DNA from: Martinezella dioscoreae
Lineage (GTDB): Bacteria > Pseudomonadota > Alphaproteobacteria > Rhizobiales > Rhizobiaceae
Assembly: GCF_009176305.1 (NCBI RefSeq)
Contig: NZ_BLAJ01000001.1
Location: 248,001-312,000 of the forward strand
Length of the DNA stretch: 64,000 nt
Direction: 5' to 3'
Below, piece after piece: positions 8,635-17,381 of the stretch (within the stretch, counting starts at the first letter, position 1; each line of letters starts with the position of its first letter). Below the pieces are notes generated by a model. That model worked only from the letters and a program-made list of their open reading frames with translations, did no database searches and was not told where the DNA came from. Both the position numbers and the translations under genes were made by a program.

Positions 8635-9516
8635 ATGAAAGTCGGATTTATCGGATTGGGCCAGATGGGCAGCGCCATGGCCGTCAATCTCATCAAGGCC
8701 GGGCATGAGGTGACTGTCTATAATCGGTCGCGCGACAAGGCCGAGGCTCTGGCCGGCGAGGGCGCCAAGGTTGCCGCGACCGTAGCGGATGCGTGCGGCG
8801 GCGAGGCTGTCTTCACCATGCTCGCACATGACGATGCGCTATCGGCCGTCGTCCATGGCGATGGCGGCGTTCTGGCAAGCCTTGGCAAGGGTGCAGTTCA
8901 TATTTCCGCCAGCACGATCAGCGTCGCCATGTCCGAACGCTTGACCCAGGATCATGCCGCCAAAGGCCAGCGCTTCGTTGCCGCGCCCGTCTTCGGTCGT
9001 CCGGAAGCTGCTGCTGCGGCGAAGCTTTTCGTTGCCGCCGCAGGTGCGCCAGACGCCATCCAGTCGGTTACGCCGCTCTTCGAGGCGATCGGTCAGCGGA
9101 CTTTCGTCCTCGGCGAGGAGCCGAAGTCTGCCAATCTAGTCAAGCTCAGCGGCAATTTCCTCATCGCTTCGGTCATTGAGTCGCTCGGCGAGGCCATGGC
9201 GCTGGTCGAGAAGGGCGGTGTCGACCGGCATGCCTATCTCGATCTCTTGACCTCGACGCTGTTCAACGCACCTGTCTACAAGACCTATGGCGGGCTGATC
9301 GCGGATCGCAAGTTTCAACCAGCCGGTTTCACCGCGCCGCTCGGCCAGAAGGATATCCGGCTGGCATTGGCTGCCGGCGAGGCGCTGAACGTGCCGTTGC
9401 CATTGGCGAGCCTGCTGCGCGATCGGTTCCTCAACCTGCTGGCGCATGGCGGCGAGGAGCTGGACTGGTCGGCGATTGGCGCGTTGGCGGCAAAGGATGC
9501 AGGTTTGGTGGGGTAA
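8635..9516 (+). CDS. NAD(P)-dependent oxidoreductase, 3-hydroxyisobutyrate dehydrogenase / glyoxylate reductase family
   Basis: Second beta-hydroxyacid dehydrogenase of the window, 293 aa. It has GLGQMG near residue 7-12, the VYNRSRDKAEAL strand (an arginine in NRS suggests NADPH preference), AAPVFGRPEAA, and the catalytic Lys170 with Asn174 in NLVKLSGN. AAGGAGATATT precedes ATG 8635. In this paralogue the substrate loop reads VFGRP where 3-hydroxyisobutyrate dehydrogenases have VSGG, so another small 2- or 3-hydroxy acid or imine may be the substrate. It sits alone between the pyk terminator and a repeat-rich spacer. Confidence 0.82.
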   Translation: MKVGFIGLGQMGSAMAVNLIKAGHEVTVYNRSRDKAEALAGEGAKVAATVADACGGEAVFTMLAHDDALSAVVHGDGGVLASLGKGAVHISASTISVAMSERLTQDHAAKGQRFVAAPVFGRPEAAAAAKLFVAAAGAPDAIQSVTPLFEAIGQRTFVLGEEPKSANLVKLSGNFLIASVIESLGEAMALVEKGGVDRHAYLDLLTSTLFNAPVYKTYGGLIADRKFQPAGFTAPLGQKDIRLALAAGEALNVPLPLASLLRDRFLNLLAHGGEELDWSAIGALAAKDAGLVG

Positions 9517-9555
9517 TTGGCTGACCTTGGGAGTGTCATCGCCGACGATTGAGTT

Positions 9556-9975
9556 CGTGGAGGGTGTGCACCCCCTCTGTCACTTCGTGACATCTCCCCG
9601 CCGGCGGCAGGGCTATCGCATATGGAGGCGGACGAGCACCATAAGCTCCTTCTCCCCTTGGGGAGAAGGTGGCCCGAAGGGTCGGATGAGGGGGTTATCG
9701 ATTTGAATTCATGGATTTTTGTGGTCTTGGCGGGCACCCCCTCATCCGCCTGTCGGCACCTTCTCCCCGCTGGGGAGAAGGGGGACAGCGGCGATCTCCG
9801 CTCATATGCGATACCCCTGCCCACAAAGGGGGAGATCGTAGGGAGCTTGCTGCTCTTCCTTTCGAACCGACGAATTGCAGTTTCTGCAGATACGATGTGC
9901 CTTGGGGCTCATGGGTGCCGCCCCAATCTCCCCCTTGTGGGGGAGATGTACCGAAAGGGACAGAGGGGGTATCAC
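9556..9975. repeat. cluster of rhizobial palindromic intergenic repeats (RIME-like mosaic)
   Basis: The 555-base spacer before the LysE gene is built of at least five related palindromic units and no plausible gene. Family A: copy at 9570-9599 (ACCCCCTCTGTCACTTCGTG followed by ACATCTCCCC), an inverted copy at 9921-9975 with a 9-bp perfect hairpin (9926-9934/9939-9947), and a degenerate inverted copy around 9808-9841. Family B: copies at 9645-9695 and, inverted, 9735-9784, each with a 10-bp CCTTCTCCCC/GGGGAGAAGG hairpin followed by a shared GGATGAGGGGG-type tail. This matches the style of Rhizobium-specific intergenic mosaic elements. The open frame through the region is an artefact. Confidence 0.85.
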
Positions 9976-10071
9976 AGGTGCGGCAAACTGGTGGAAGCCA
10001 GGCGAACGAAGCGACCCCTTGCTAACCACCTTCCCACATGCAACCTTCCTCTCTTCAAGAGGAGGGACACC

Positions 10072-10707
10072 ATGCATCTCACCACGCTGCTCGCTTTCGC
10101 CGCCGTTTCCTTCATCGGTATCGCAACGCCCGGGCCGACCGTGCTTCTGGCGCTGACCAATGGTTCGCGCTTCGGCGTCAGGCGGGCCCTGCCGGGCATG
10201 ATCGGTGCCGTTCTTTCTGACGCCGTACTGATCAGCGCTGTTGCCATCGGGCTTGGCGCCCTGCTGGCGGCTTCCGAATTCTGGTTTTCGGCTCTGAAAT
10301 GGGTCGGCGCGGCCTATCTTGCCTTTCTCGGCATCATGATGCTGCGCTCCAAGGGAAGCATCGACGGCGCTTTGCAGGCGAGCGCGGGCCAGACGAAAGG
10401 AACCGCTTTCTCGATTGGGCTGAAGAGCTTCATGGTCGCTGTCACCAATCCGAAGGGTTATCTCTTCTTCTCGGCCTTCCTGCCGCAGTTCATCGATCCC
10501 TCGGCGCCGCAGATGCAGCAATATATCGTGCTCGGCGCGATCTTCGCCGCGCTCGATTTCATGATCATGTTCGGCTATGCGGTCTTCGGTTCGCAGGCCG
10601 TGCGTGTGCTGAAGTCGGAAGGGGCGAAATGGCTCGAGCGCGCCTGTGGCGGCGCGCTGCTGGCTCTTGCCGGATCGCTGGCGCTCTATCGGCGCGCCGT
10701 GAATTAA
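10072..10707 (+). CDS. LysE/RhtB family amino acid exporter
   Basis: Inner-membrane protein of 211 aa expected to export an amino acid or homoserine-type compound by proton antiport. It starts with MHLTTLLAFAAVSFIGIATPGPTVLLALTNG, which carries the family's N-terminal ATPGP motif, and has about six hydrophobic segments, ending in a hydrophobic helix before ALYRRAVN. ATG 10072 follows AAGAGGAGGG. The longer frame through the repeats is not coding. It converges with a PLP-dependent threonine/serine dehydratase-like gene, which may or may not be functionally connected. Confidence 0.87.
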   Translation: MHLTTLLAFAAVSFIGIATPGPTVLLALTNGSRFGVRRALPGMIGAVLSDAVLISAVAIGLGALLAASEFWFSALKWVGAAYLAFLGIMMLRSKGSIDGALQASAGQTKGTAFSIGLKSFMVAVTNPKGYLFFSAFLPQFIDPSAPQMQQYIVLGAIFAALDFMIMFGYAVFGSQAVRVLKSEGAKWLERACGGALLALAGSLALYRRAVN

Positions 10708-10711
10708 AGGC

Positions 10712-11683
10712 CTAGTGGCGGCTTAACGCCGTCTCGAAGACTTCCCTGTCGACATTGCCGCCCGACGTGACCGCGATCACCGTATCGCCGTCGATGTGCT
10801 TGCCGTGGAAGAGTGCTGCAGCAAGCGCGACGGCGCCGCCCGGCTCCACCACGATCTTCAAACGGGTGAAGGCAAGCGCCATGGCCTTCTGTGCTTCCTC
10901 ATCCGTCACGACGAGGCCGAGGCCGCAGAGGCGCTTGAGGATCGGAAAAGTGATGTTGCCGGGCTGCGGTGTGATGATGGCGTCGCAGATCGAGCCCTGC
11001 AGTGCGGCATTGCGCTCGATCTTACCCGAGGCCAGCGAGCGCGTGGTGTCATCAAAATTTTCCGGCTCGCATGGATGCACCTTCAGGCCCGGAGCGCGGG
11101 ATTCGAGCGCCAGTGCAATCCCCGAAGTCAGGCCTCCTCCGCCGCAGGGAACAAGGACGCTGGCCGTCTCGATGCCTTCCTCGGCGGCCTGTTCGGCAAT
11201 TTCCAGCCCGGTCGTTCCCTGGCCGGCGATCACCTGCGGTTCGTCGAATGGTTTGATGAGCGTCAGACCGCGCTCGCTTGAAATACGTGCGCCGATCTCA
11301 TCGCGATCTTCCTTTACGCGATCGTAGAGCACAACCTCGGCACCGAAGGCACGGGTATTGGCGATCTTCAGCTTCGGCGCGTCGGTCGGCATGATGATGA
11401 CAGAGGGAATGCCGTGCAGCTTTGCCGCCAATGCCACGCCCTGGGCATGGTTGCCGGAGGAGAAGGCGATCACGCCTCTGGCCCGCACGTTTGGCTCCAG
11501 CGCTGAAACAGCCGACCAGCCGCCGCGAAACTTGAAGGAGCCGGAGTGCTGCAGGCATTCGGCTTTCACGAACAGGCGTCGCCCCGCGATTTCATCGAGA
11601 AAGGGCGAGGAGAGCAGCGGCGTGCGGCGCGCCCGACCGCCGAGGCGAGTGCGGGCGGCTTCGATCATTGCGATATCGACCAT
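10712..11683 (-). CDS. PLP-dependent threonine/serine dehydratase
   Basis: Fold-type II PLP enzyme, 323 aa, likely deaminating threonine or serine to 2-oxobutyrate or pyruvate. Lys51 in SGSFKFRGG is the Schiff-base lysine, SSGNHAQG binds the substrate carboxylate, and the glycine loop CGGGG (180-184) holds the phosphate. There is no C-terminal ACT domain, so it resembles the catabolic or serine-racemase-like form rather than feedback-regulated IlvA. I begin at ATG 11683. The longer frame continues through unrelated sequence. The ribosome site is weak. It ends four bases from the convergent LysE gene. Confidence 0.85.
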   Translation of the reverse strand: MVDIAMIEAARTRLGGRARRTPLLSSPFLDEIAGRRLFVKAECLQHSGSFKFRGGWSAVSALEPNVRARGVIAFSSGNHAQGVALAAKLHGIPSVIIMPTDAPKLKIANTRAFGAEVVLYDRVKEDRDEIGARISSERGLTLIKPFDEPQVIAGQGTTGLEIAEQAAEEGIETASVLVPCGGGGLTSGIALALESRAPGLKVHPCEPENFDDTTRSLASGKIERNAALQGSICDAIITPQPGNITFPILKRLCGLGLVVTDEEAQKAMALAFTRLKIVVEPGGAVALAAALFHGKHIDGDTVIAVTSGGNVDREVFETALSRH

Positions 11684-11771
11684 GGAGGGATCACTCTTTG
11701 GATTCAGAAAGACTTCCCTCAATAAAGCGCCCGTCTTTCCTTTAAAACAACGAGATTGTCTCCGTGACACT

Positions 11772-12344
11772 TCAGGCGATGCCAGGTAGCGAAAGATGTC
11801 CGACATTGTAGGTTTGGACACCCAGCCGGGCCGGATCTTTCGGCGGTTCGGCCAGGAGGCGGAAGCGCACCAGCGTCCAGTGTGTCGGCTCGAATGCGGC
11901 GACCGAGGCGAGCGCTTCGCCGTTCGAGATGACTTGCGCTGCTGCTTCGATCTCCTTCGCGCGGAGTTCGCCGAGCGATGTCTCGGCATCGATTGTGACC
12001 ACCTCGCGTGTCGCGAATTTGGTGCGGCGAATATCCCTGGACGTATCGGCGTGCCAGACGATCCAGGTATTGACCTGGGGGCGACCGAAATTCTCCGTCA
12101 AGGCTTGGAAGCCTGGGCCGCAGACGAAGTCGCTGAGACCTTCTTCCTGCTGCCAGACGTAGAAGGGCGAGTAGAAATTCTGCCGGCTTTCGGTGACGGC
12201 ATCGCCCTTTCTCGCCGTCAGGTAGGCCTTGAATTTCAGGCCTGGAAGATTATCGAGCAGCGGACCTTTTTCGCGGATACGGCGATCGATGATCGCCATG
12301 TCATAATCCGCTGGGAGGGGAAAGTTATATTGCATGGCGATCAT
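11772..12344 (-). CDS. DUF4865 family protein
   Basis: The 190 aa protein starts MIAMQYNFPLPADYDM and has the DUF4865 features RRIREKGPLLDNLPGLKFKAY and FYSPFYVWQQEEGLSDF. It resembles a dimeric alpha-beta barrel (EthD/ABM-like) protein, but the catalytic role is unknown. It is the last gene of a three-gene unit with a tautomerase and a cupin: the start is 3 bases after the cupin stop, with GGAGG inside the cupin end as ribosome site. The divergent LysR gene probably controls the unit. Confidence 0.82.
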   Translation of the reverse strand: MIAMQYNFPLPADYDMAIIDRRIREKGPLLDNLPGLKFKAYLTARKGDAVTESRQNFYSPFYVWQQEEGLSDFVCGPGFQALTENFGRPQVNTWIVWHADTSRDIRRTKFATREVVTIDAETSLGELRAKEIEAAAQVISNGEALASVAAFEPTHWTLVRFRLLAEPPKDPARLGVQTYNVGHLSLPGIA

Positions 12345-12347
12345 TTG

Positions 12348-12743
12348 TCATTCCTCCAGCCAGGTCACGGCGCTTCCATTCTGCGCCGCCTGGATACTGA
12401 TATAGGAGAAGGCGTTCTCCGGCCCCGCGCCGTGTCGGTGGCGCTCGTTCGGGGCGAAGCTGATGCAATCGCCGGCGCGCAGCTCCTCAGCCGGGCCGCC
12501 GAAGCGTTCGGCAAGTCCGACGCCGGACAGAACATAGAGGATCTGTCCGTGCGGATGCGTATGCCAGCGTGTCATGACGCCGGGTTCGAGTTCGCAGCGC
12601 ATGGCTGTGAGGCCGCCGTTTTCGGCGTTCTCCACCAGCGACTCCACCAGGAAGGAGGCCGTGGCGATGCCCTCGGGCGACGGCCGCATATTCGTGCCGG
12701 CGCGGTGGATGGCGGGCGATTGCGAAGATGTCGTCTGAGGCAT
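12348..12743 (-). CDS. cupin domain protein
   Basis: The 131 aa protein has a single cupin fold. Motif 1 contains HTHPHGQILYVLSG, with two metal-type histidines, and motif 2 lies around GDCISFAPNERHRHG with a further histidine. It probably binds a divalent metal and acts on a small organic acid, or is a sensor-like small-molecule binder. It lies between the tautomerase gene (5-base gap) and DUF4865 (3-base gap), so it is co-translated with them. The combination suggests one small degradative or detoxifying pathway whose substrate is unknown. Confidence 0.85.
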   Translation of the reverse strand: MPQTTSSQSPAIHRAGTNMRPSPEGIATASFLVESLVENAENGGLTAMRCELEPGVMTRWHTHPHGQILYVLSGVGLAERFGGPAEELRAGDCISFAPNERHRHGAGPENAFSYISIQAAQNGSAVTWLEE

Positions 12744-12748
12744 CGCTC

Positions 12749-13141
12749 TTAGACCTGCTCGATCATCTGCGCGCGGCCGTCAGAGAAGGACCAATCTTCG
12801 CGCGTCGCGGTGGTGATGGTAATCATGATGTCTTCGGGGCGGACGCCAGGCGCATCGCCAAGGAGTTCAGCGACGCGTCGATAGAAGGCTTTCTTGACCT
12901 CCGTGCTGCGCGGCTTGCCGATCGTGACATCGAAAAAGACGTAATCATCCGAGCGCGGCTTGCTGGCGAAATAGGTCCGATCGAAGACGAGTTCATGCGG
13001 CTCCAGCTGATGAATGGACTGGAAGCGGTCGGTCGGCGGTACCTCGAAGGCTTCGATCAGAGCGCGGTGGAAGTTATCCGAAAGTGCCTTGAGATATTCC
13101 GGCGACTTGCCGCGCAGAAGGGTGATGCGGGTGAATGGCAT
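12749..13141 (-). CDS. tautomerase family protein
   Basis: The 130 aa protein begins Met-Pro-Phe-Thr, which would expose the N-terminal Pro1 used as the catalytic base in the tautomerase (4-oxalocrotonate tautomerase/MIF) superfamily. It is about twice the length of a 62-residue 4-OT monomer, consistent with a fused double beta-alpha-beta unit as in the malonate semialdehyde decarboxylase or cis-CaaD groups. It is the first gene of the operon with the cupin and DUF4865, and is divergent from LysR across 111 bases. The substrate is unknown. Confidence 0.85.
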   Translation of the reverse strand: MPFTRITLLRGKSPEYLKALSDNFHRALIEAFEVPPTDRFQSIHQLEPHELVFDRTYFASKPRSDDYVFFDVTIGKPRSTEVKKAFYRRVAELLGDAPGVRPEDIMITITTATREDWSFSDGRAQMIEQV

Positions 13142-13252
13142 GGGATTGCTCCTGTTTCCGTGTCACTTGACGATCATAGAATGCCAGCGGATAATCATCC
13201 TGAAAATCAGATAATTCCGAATAAATAGTCCCGAAAATATGGATGGTTATTC

Positions 13253-14197
13253 ATGCGAAAGGTCGTCTTCGATCTCGATGTGCTGCGCAGCTTCGTCACT
13301 GGCATGGATCTCGGCAGTTATGCCAAGGCGGCCGACAGGCTGGGGCGTTCGACCTCGGCGATCAGTGCCCAGCTGAAGAAGCTGGAAGAGCAGGCAGGCA
13401 TGCCGATTTTCCGCAAGGCGGGTAGAGGGTTGGCGTTGACGGAAGCCGGGGAGGCGATGCTTGGCTATGCCCGGCGGCTGCTTGATCTCAACGACGAGGC
13501 GGCCACGGCGCTGCATGGGACGGAGCTTGAGGGCTGGGTGCGGCTCGGCTTGCAGGAGGATTTCGGCGAGACACTGCTGCCGGACGTATTGGGTCGCTTC
13601 GCCCGTGCCCATCCGAAAGTGCGCATCGAGGCGCGTGTCGTGCGCAATGCGGAACTTGTGGAGCGGGTGACATCAGGCAAGCTCGACCTGGCGCTTGCTT
13701 GGAGCGACGGTTTCCGCACTGCTCACACGGATCGTATCGCCGAAGTGCCACTGTGCTGGGTCGGTCCGGCGAATGGCGCTGTGCATTGGCATGCCGACAG
13801 CGGTGAGGTCATGCCGTTGGCTTCGCTTGAGGCGCCATGCCTGCTGCGCAACATCGCCACGAAGACGCTCGATCGCGCCGGTATCGGCTGGCGGATATCC
13901 TTCGTCAGCCCCAGCCTCGGCGGGCTCTGGGCTGCGACGGCGGCGGGTCTCGGCCTGACACTGCGCACGCCGCTCGGCTTGCCGCCAAAGGTGCGGCAAT
14001 TGACGCCTGGCGAGGCGGGCCTGCCGGCGTTGCCGACGCTCGATCTCGTCCTGCATCGTGCCGAGGCGGAGGGAAGCCCGGCGACGGAGCGGCTGGCATC
14101 CATCATGTTGCAGGCAGTGCGGCAGACCATCGAGACCGTGCCGCAGAGCCGCATATTCGAGGATGCGCCTAGTCACGACGATGTCGTCATGGCCTGA
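13253..14197 (+). CDS. LysR family transcriptional regulator
   Basis: DNA-binding regulator of 314 aa. The N-terminal winged helix-turn-helix spans about residues 5-65 (FDLDVLRSFVTGMDLGSYAKAADRLGRSTSAISAQLKKLEEQAG), followed by a substrate-binding domain starting near VRLGLQEDF. It is divergently transcribed from the tautomerase/cupin/DUF4865 operon, the usual arrangement for a LysR activator and its target. The 111-base spacer contains AT-rich direct repeats (GATAATC, GATAATT near 13190-13215) that may be part of the operator. The gene's last 25 bases overlap the convergent alpha/beta hydrolase gene. Confidence 0.9.
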   Translation: MRKVVFDLDVLRSFVTGMDLGSYAKAADRLGRSTSAISAQLKKLEEQAGMPIFRKAGRGLALTEAGEAMLGYARRLLDLNDEAATALHGTELEGWVRLGLQEDFGETLLPDVLGRFARAHPKVRIEARVVRNAELVERVTSGKLDLALAWSDGFRTAHTDRIAEVPLCWVGPANGAVHWHADSGEVMPLASLEAPCLLRNIATKTLDRAGIGWRISFVSPSLGGLWAATAAGLGLTLRTPLGLPPKVRQLTPGEAGLPALPTLDLVLHRAEAEGSPATERLASIMLQAVRQTIETVPQSRIFEDAPSHDDVVMA

Positions 14198-15240
14198 GAT
14201 ACGGCAGCGGATTCCGAAGATTCCTCCGTCAGGCTGGCGATGCGGATTTCAGCCTGTGCGGCAAGCACTTGCAGATCGCGCGGCTGGCCCGCCAGCCTTT
14301 CCATGGCGGCGATCGCGACATCCGTCGTTACATAATCCGGCTTGTGGCCGAGATTGCGGATGGTGATGAGTTCGGCGCCTGCGATATCGCGGGCGAGCCC
14401 GCGCGAATGCAATTCCTCCAGCACGACATCATCACTGTCGCCGGTGATGATGATGGTGGGCGCCTTGATCTCGCTGTAGCGCGGCGCGTGAGCGGAGACA
14501 TAGGCAAAGAGATTGACCACGTCGATTGCGTTGTTGCGGAAGGTCTGGGGCCGCAACACCAGTTCCGGTGCCGTCTTCATGATATAGTCCGCTGGTCGTG
14601 CATTTGGGCGGAAGATGCTGAGCGTGCCGGTCTCGACCCGGCGCAAGCCGAGCGGGATGACGAAAAGCTGAGTGAAGAGCCAGCCGAAGACGGGGGTGGC
14701 GGCAAGCGTATAATACCAGTCGACGCCGCCCGACCAGGGGTGCGTCGCCGGGGAGAGGAAGAGCAGCCCCTCGGTCTTCTCCGGATGTCGCATGCCGAAA
14801 GCGGCCGCGATCGCACCGCCGAAGGAGTGGCCGATGATGATGGCGCTCCTGATGCCGCGCTTCTCCATGAGCTTGGCAATGGCATCGGCCTGACCGGAGG
14901 GAAGGGCATTTTCGGCAGGCCCGCGTTCGGAATAGCCGTGACCGGGGCGGTCGACGAACAGCATTTCAGCGCGGCCGGCCAAAGGTGCGGCAAAGGCTTC
15001 GAACTGATCTCGCAGATTGCCGCTCGCCCCATGGATAAAAACCAAGGCCGGCAGATCAGCTGTTGCCGGGCGCGGCAGATGCACGGCATTGAGGCGATAG
15101 CGGCCGATATCGGTAAGCTCGCCAATATTGGGATAGGCCTGCTCGATGGCACGGGTTTTGTAGGCGGAAAAGCCTGCGGCGAAAACGATAAGGATAACGA
15201 TGACGGCGAACAAAGAATCGATCATTGCGGCACGGATCAA
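14173..15240 (-). CDS. alpha/beta hydrolase, membrane-anchored
   Basis: Serine hydrolase of 355 aa with an N-terminal membrane helix (about residues 6-25) and a catalytic domain on its far side. The oxyanion region is VFIHGASG, the nucleophile elbow is GHSFGG with Ser139, Asp lies in TGDSDDVV, and His in LGHKPDY. The family includes lipases, haloperoxidases and esterases, and the substrate is not predictable. ATG 15240 or the in-frame ATG five codons later could be used. Its 3' end overlaps the convergent LysR gene by 25 bases, so antisense interference is possible. Confidence 0.85.
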   Translation of the reverse strand: MIRAAMIDSLFAVIVILIVFAAGFSAYKTRAIEQAYPNIGELTDIGRYRLNAVHLPRPATADLPALVFIHGASGNLRDQFEAFAAPLAGRAEMLFVDRPGHGYSERGPAENALPSGQADAIAKLMEKRGIRSAIIIGHSFGGAIAAAFGMRHPEKTEGLLFLSPATHPWSGGVDWYYTLAATPVFGWLFTQLFVIPLGLRRVETGTLSIFRPNARPADYIMKTAPELVLRPQTFRNNAIDVVNLFAYVSAHAPRYSEIKAPTIIITGDSDDVVLEELHSRGLARDIAGAELITIRNLGHKPDYVTTDVAIAAMERLAGQPRDLQVLAAQAEIRIASLTEESSESAAVSQAMTTSS

Positions 15241-15324
15241 ATATCTTAAGACGCTAATCTAGCGCGATATTGCGGCTTTTCATCCCTCCAAATGCGATTT
15301 CCGCCGGGAGACCGCCGCATGCAA

Positions 15325-15954
15325 TCAGGTGCGGCTGCCGGCAAGTTTTTCCGAGAGCTTGCCCGCTTCTTCCTGGGCCGATCGATTCGCCGGGTAGACC
15401 TCCAGAAAGCGGTCCCAGATCTTCAGGGCCTGTGCGTCGTTGCCGCGCTCGGTCAGCATCGCCGCCATGCCGGCCAGCGCGCCGAAATGGCGCGGCTCGA
15501 TGCGCAGGACCTGATTTATGTCTTCCATCGACTTGCGATAGTCGCCGATCGCAAAATTGAGCGTGGCGCGTCGGTTCCAGCCTTCGACATAGTCGGGCTT
15601 CAGCGAGATCACCTGATCGAGATAATCCATCGCGGCGGCATTACGCTTTTCCTGAATGGCCTTGCCGGCCCATTGCATCAGGAGATTGATGGTGGCGCTG
15701 CCGGAATCGCTGAGCTCGGCACTGATCTGGTCCGCAATCAGGCTTGCCTGGTCGGGATCGCGCTGCCGCTTGAGCGCTGTGAACAGATTGTCGAGCTGCT
15801 GCTTGGGCGACAGGGTGCCGGAGGAATCGCCGGAATTCTGCTTTTCCACAGGGTTTGGCTCATCAGCCAGCGCCGCATGGGGTGCAGAGGCAGCCAGGGC
15901 AAGGAGAATCGGCAGGGCTAGATATGACAAAGCAAAAACGCGCATGGCGGGCAT
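15325..15954 (-). CDS. secreted tetratricopeptide repeat protein
   Basis: The 209 aa protein has a signal peptide (MPAMRVFALSYLALPILLALAASAPHAALA, cleavage near residue 30) and two to three TPR units: AAMDYLDQVISLKPDYVEGWNRRA, DYRKSMEDINQVLRIEPRHFGALAGMA and NDAQALKIWDRFLEVYP. It is likely periplasmic and involved in protein-protein contacts. The family is common in Rhizobiales next to rpmJ or purEK but has no assigned role that I know of. It is on the minus strand, followed by a short spacer to the alpha/beta hydrolase. Confidence 0.85.
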   Translation of the reverse strand: MPAMRVFALSYLALPILLALAASAPHAALADEPNPVEKQNSGDSSGTLSPKQQLDNLFTALKRQRDPDQASLIADQISAELSDSGSATINLLMQWAGKAIQEKRNAAAMDYLDQVISLKPDYVEGWNRRATLNFAIGDYRKSMEDINQVLRIEPRHFGALAGMAAMLTERGNDAQALKIWDRFLEVYPANRSAQEEAGKLSEKLAGSRT

Positions 15955-16044
15955 AGTAGCCCGCCAATGTCGAAGATCAAAACAAATTTGATGCGATCAA
16001 CTAAAACTGAGGCCCGATCCATGGGATCTGAGCCGCGCGCTATA

Positions 16045-16170
16045 TCAGCCCTGACGAGCCTTGTAGCGCGGGTTCAGCTTGTTGATGATGTAGATGCGGC
16101 CCTTGCGGCGAACGAGACGGTTGTCACGGTGGCGCGCCTTGAGCGACTTGAGCGAATTCTTGATCTTCAT
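16045..16170 (-). CDS. rpmJ: 50S ribosomal protein L36, zinc-independent form
   Basis: The 41 aa protein ([20 protein letters not shown] at its start, ending [10 protein letters not shown]) is the C-minus type of L36. It contains no cysteine at all, so the zinc ribbon of the classical form is absent. It is highly basic as expected for a protein of the 23S rRNA core. ATG 16170 begins the conserved protein; the 19 residues possible upstream are not part of the family. The gene stands alone, which is normal for this paralogue in alphaproteobacteria. Confidence 0.95.
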   Translation of the reverse strand: MKIKNSLKSLKARHRDNRLVRRKGRIYIINKLNPRYKARQG

Positions 16171-16232
16171 TTTTCTGATCCGCGATCTCTGAGGGGGAAT
16201 GTCACATTCGCCCGGGTCTTTTAACAATCAAA

Positions 16233-16251
16233 AGCGCGCTCGGGGCGCGCT
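16233..16251 (-). terminator. probable terminator of the purEK unit
   Basis: A 7-bp GC-rich stem (AGCGCGC 16233-16239, GCGCGCT 16245-16251) with a 5-base loop lies between purK and rpmJ. On the minus strand it is followed by TTTGATTGTT, a moderate U-tract. It could end purEK transcription before rpmJ. Confidence 0.5.
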
Positions 16252-16322
16252 CTTTAGGGTGGGGAGCAAATACCCTGTCATACCGGGCCTGTCAACCATG
16301 TCAGGGCTTTTTCCCGCTGCTC

Positions 16323-17381
16323 TTAGCGGAGAAGCTGTGTGACATGGCCCATCTTGCGGCCCGGCCGGGCTTCGGTCTTGCCGTAGAGATGCACGAGCGT
16401 GTCGTCAAGGCGCAGCCATTGCGGCAGTGCCAGGATGTCGTCGCCGATCAGATTTGTCATGACACAATCCGAATGGCGCTGAGGATTTCCGAGCGGCAGG
16501 CCGGCGACGGCGCGGATGTGCTGCTCGAATTGCGAGATGACGCAGGCGGCTTCCGTCCAATGGCCGGAATTATGGACGCGCGGCGCCATTTCATTGGCGA
16601 TCAGGCTGCCATCGGCGAGCACGAAGAACTCGATACCGATGACGCCGACATAACCCAGCGCCGTCAATATCTTCTCCGCAGCGTCGCGCGCAGCCGCGGC
16701 CGTCTCCTGCGAAATGCTCGCCGGCAGCGTCGAGGTGTGGAGAATACCGTTGCGATGAACGTTCTCCGCCGGATCGTAGCAGGCGACCTTTCCGTCGCTT
16801 CCGCGGGCAGCGATGATCGAGATTTCGCGCTCGAAGGATACGAAGCTTTCCAGAATCAACGGCACGCTGCCCAAGGCTGCATAACCGCCTTCGGCGCTGT
16901 CGGCGGCGGAGCGATAGACGCGCTGCCCTTTGCCGTCATAGCCGAGACGGCGCGTCTTTAGCACGCCCTGACCGCCGAAATCGGCGAGCGCCTTTTCGAG
17001 ATCGTCCTGGCTGTCGACGGCATGAAAACGGGCCGTCGGAATGCCACAACCATTGATGAAGCTCTTTTCGGTCAGCCGGTCCTGCGCCATTTCAAGCGCC
17101 TTGGGCGGCGGATAGACCGTTACCTGCAAGGCAAGATCCTCAGCGGCGGTCACGGGCACATTCTCGAATTCATAGGTCACGACATCGCAGCGCTTCGCCA
17201 GTTCTGCAAGCGCGGCCGCATCGTCATAGGCGGCCGCTATCTGTGCGTTGGCGACATGGGCGGCCGGGCAATCCGCCTGGGGCTCGAGGATGACGGTGCG
17301 AAAATTCAGGCGTGCGGCCGCCATGGCCAGCATGCGGCCGAGCTGGCCACCGCCGATGATGCCGATCGTCTTCGCGTTCAT
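16323..17381 (-). CDS. purK: N5-carboxyaminoimidazole ribonucleotide synthase
   Basis: ATP-grasp enzyme of purine synthesis that carboxylates AIR with bicarbonate and ATP to N5-CAIR. The product is 352 aa. It begins [20 protein letters not shown], continues with [15 protein letters not shown], has the ATP-grasp loop [14 protein letters not shown], and the metal site [27 protein letters not shown]. Its ATG overlaps the purE stop as ATGA (17378-17381), indicating translational coupling, so PurE and PurK are made together and pass on the unstable N5-CAIR. Confidence 0.96.
   Translation of the reverse strand: MNAKTIGIIGGGQLGRMLAMAAARLNFRTVILEPQADCPAAHVANAQIAAAYDDAAALAELAKRCDVVTYEFENVPVTAAEDLALQVTVYPPPKALEMAQDRLTEKSFINGCGIPTARFHAVDSQDDLEKALADFGGQGVLKTRRLGYDGKGQRVYRSAADSAEGGYAALGSVPLILESFVSFEREISIIAARGSDGKVACYDPAENVHRNGILHTSTLPASISQETAAAARDAAEKILTALGYVGVIGIEFFVLADGSLIANEMAPRVHNSGHWTEAACVISQFEQHIRAVAGLPLGNPQRHSDCVMTNLIGDDILALPQWLRLDDTLVHLYGKTEARPGRKMGHVTQLLR

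Noticed and set aside
9622-10071. N-terminal extension of the LysE gene through the repeat cluster
   Set aside because: The frame is open only because the repeats lack stop codons in that phase. The LysE family starts at ATG 10072 with its own AAGAGGAGGG site.
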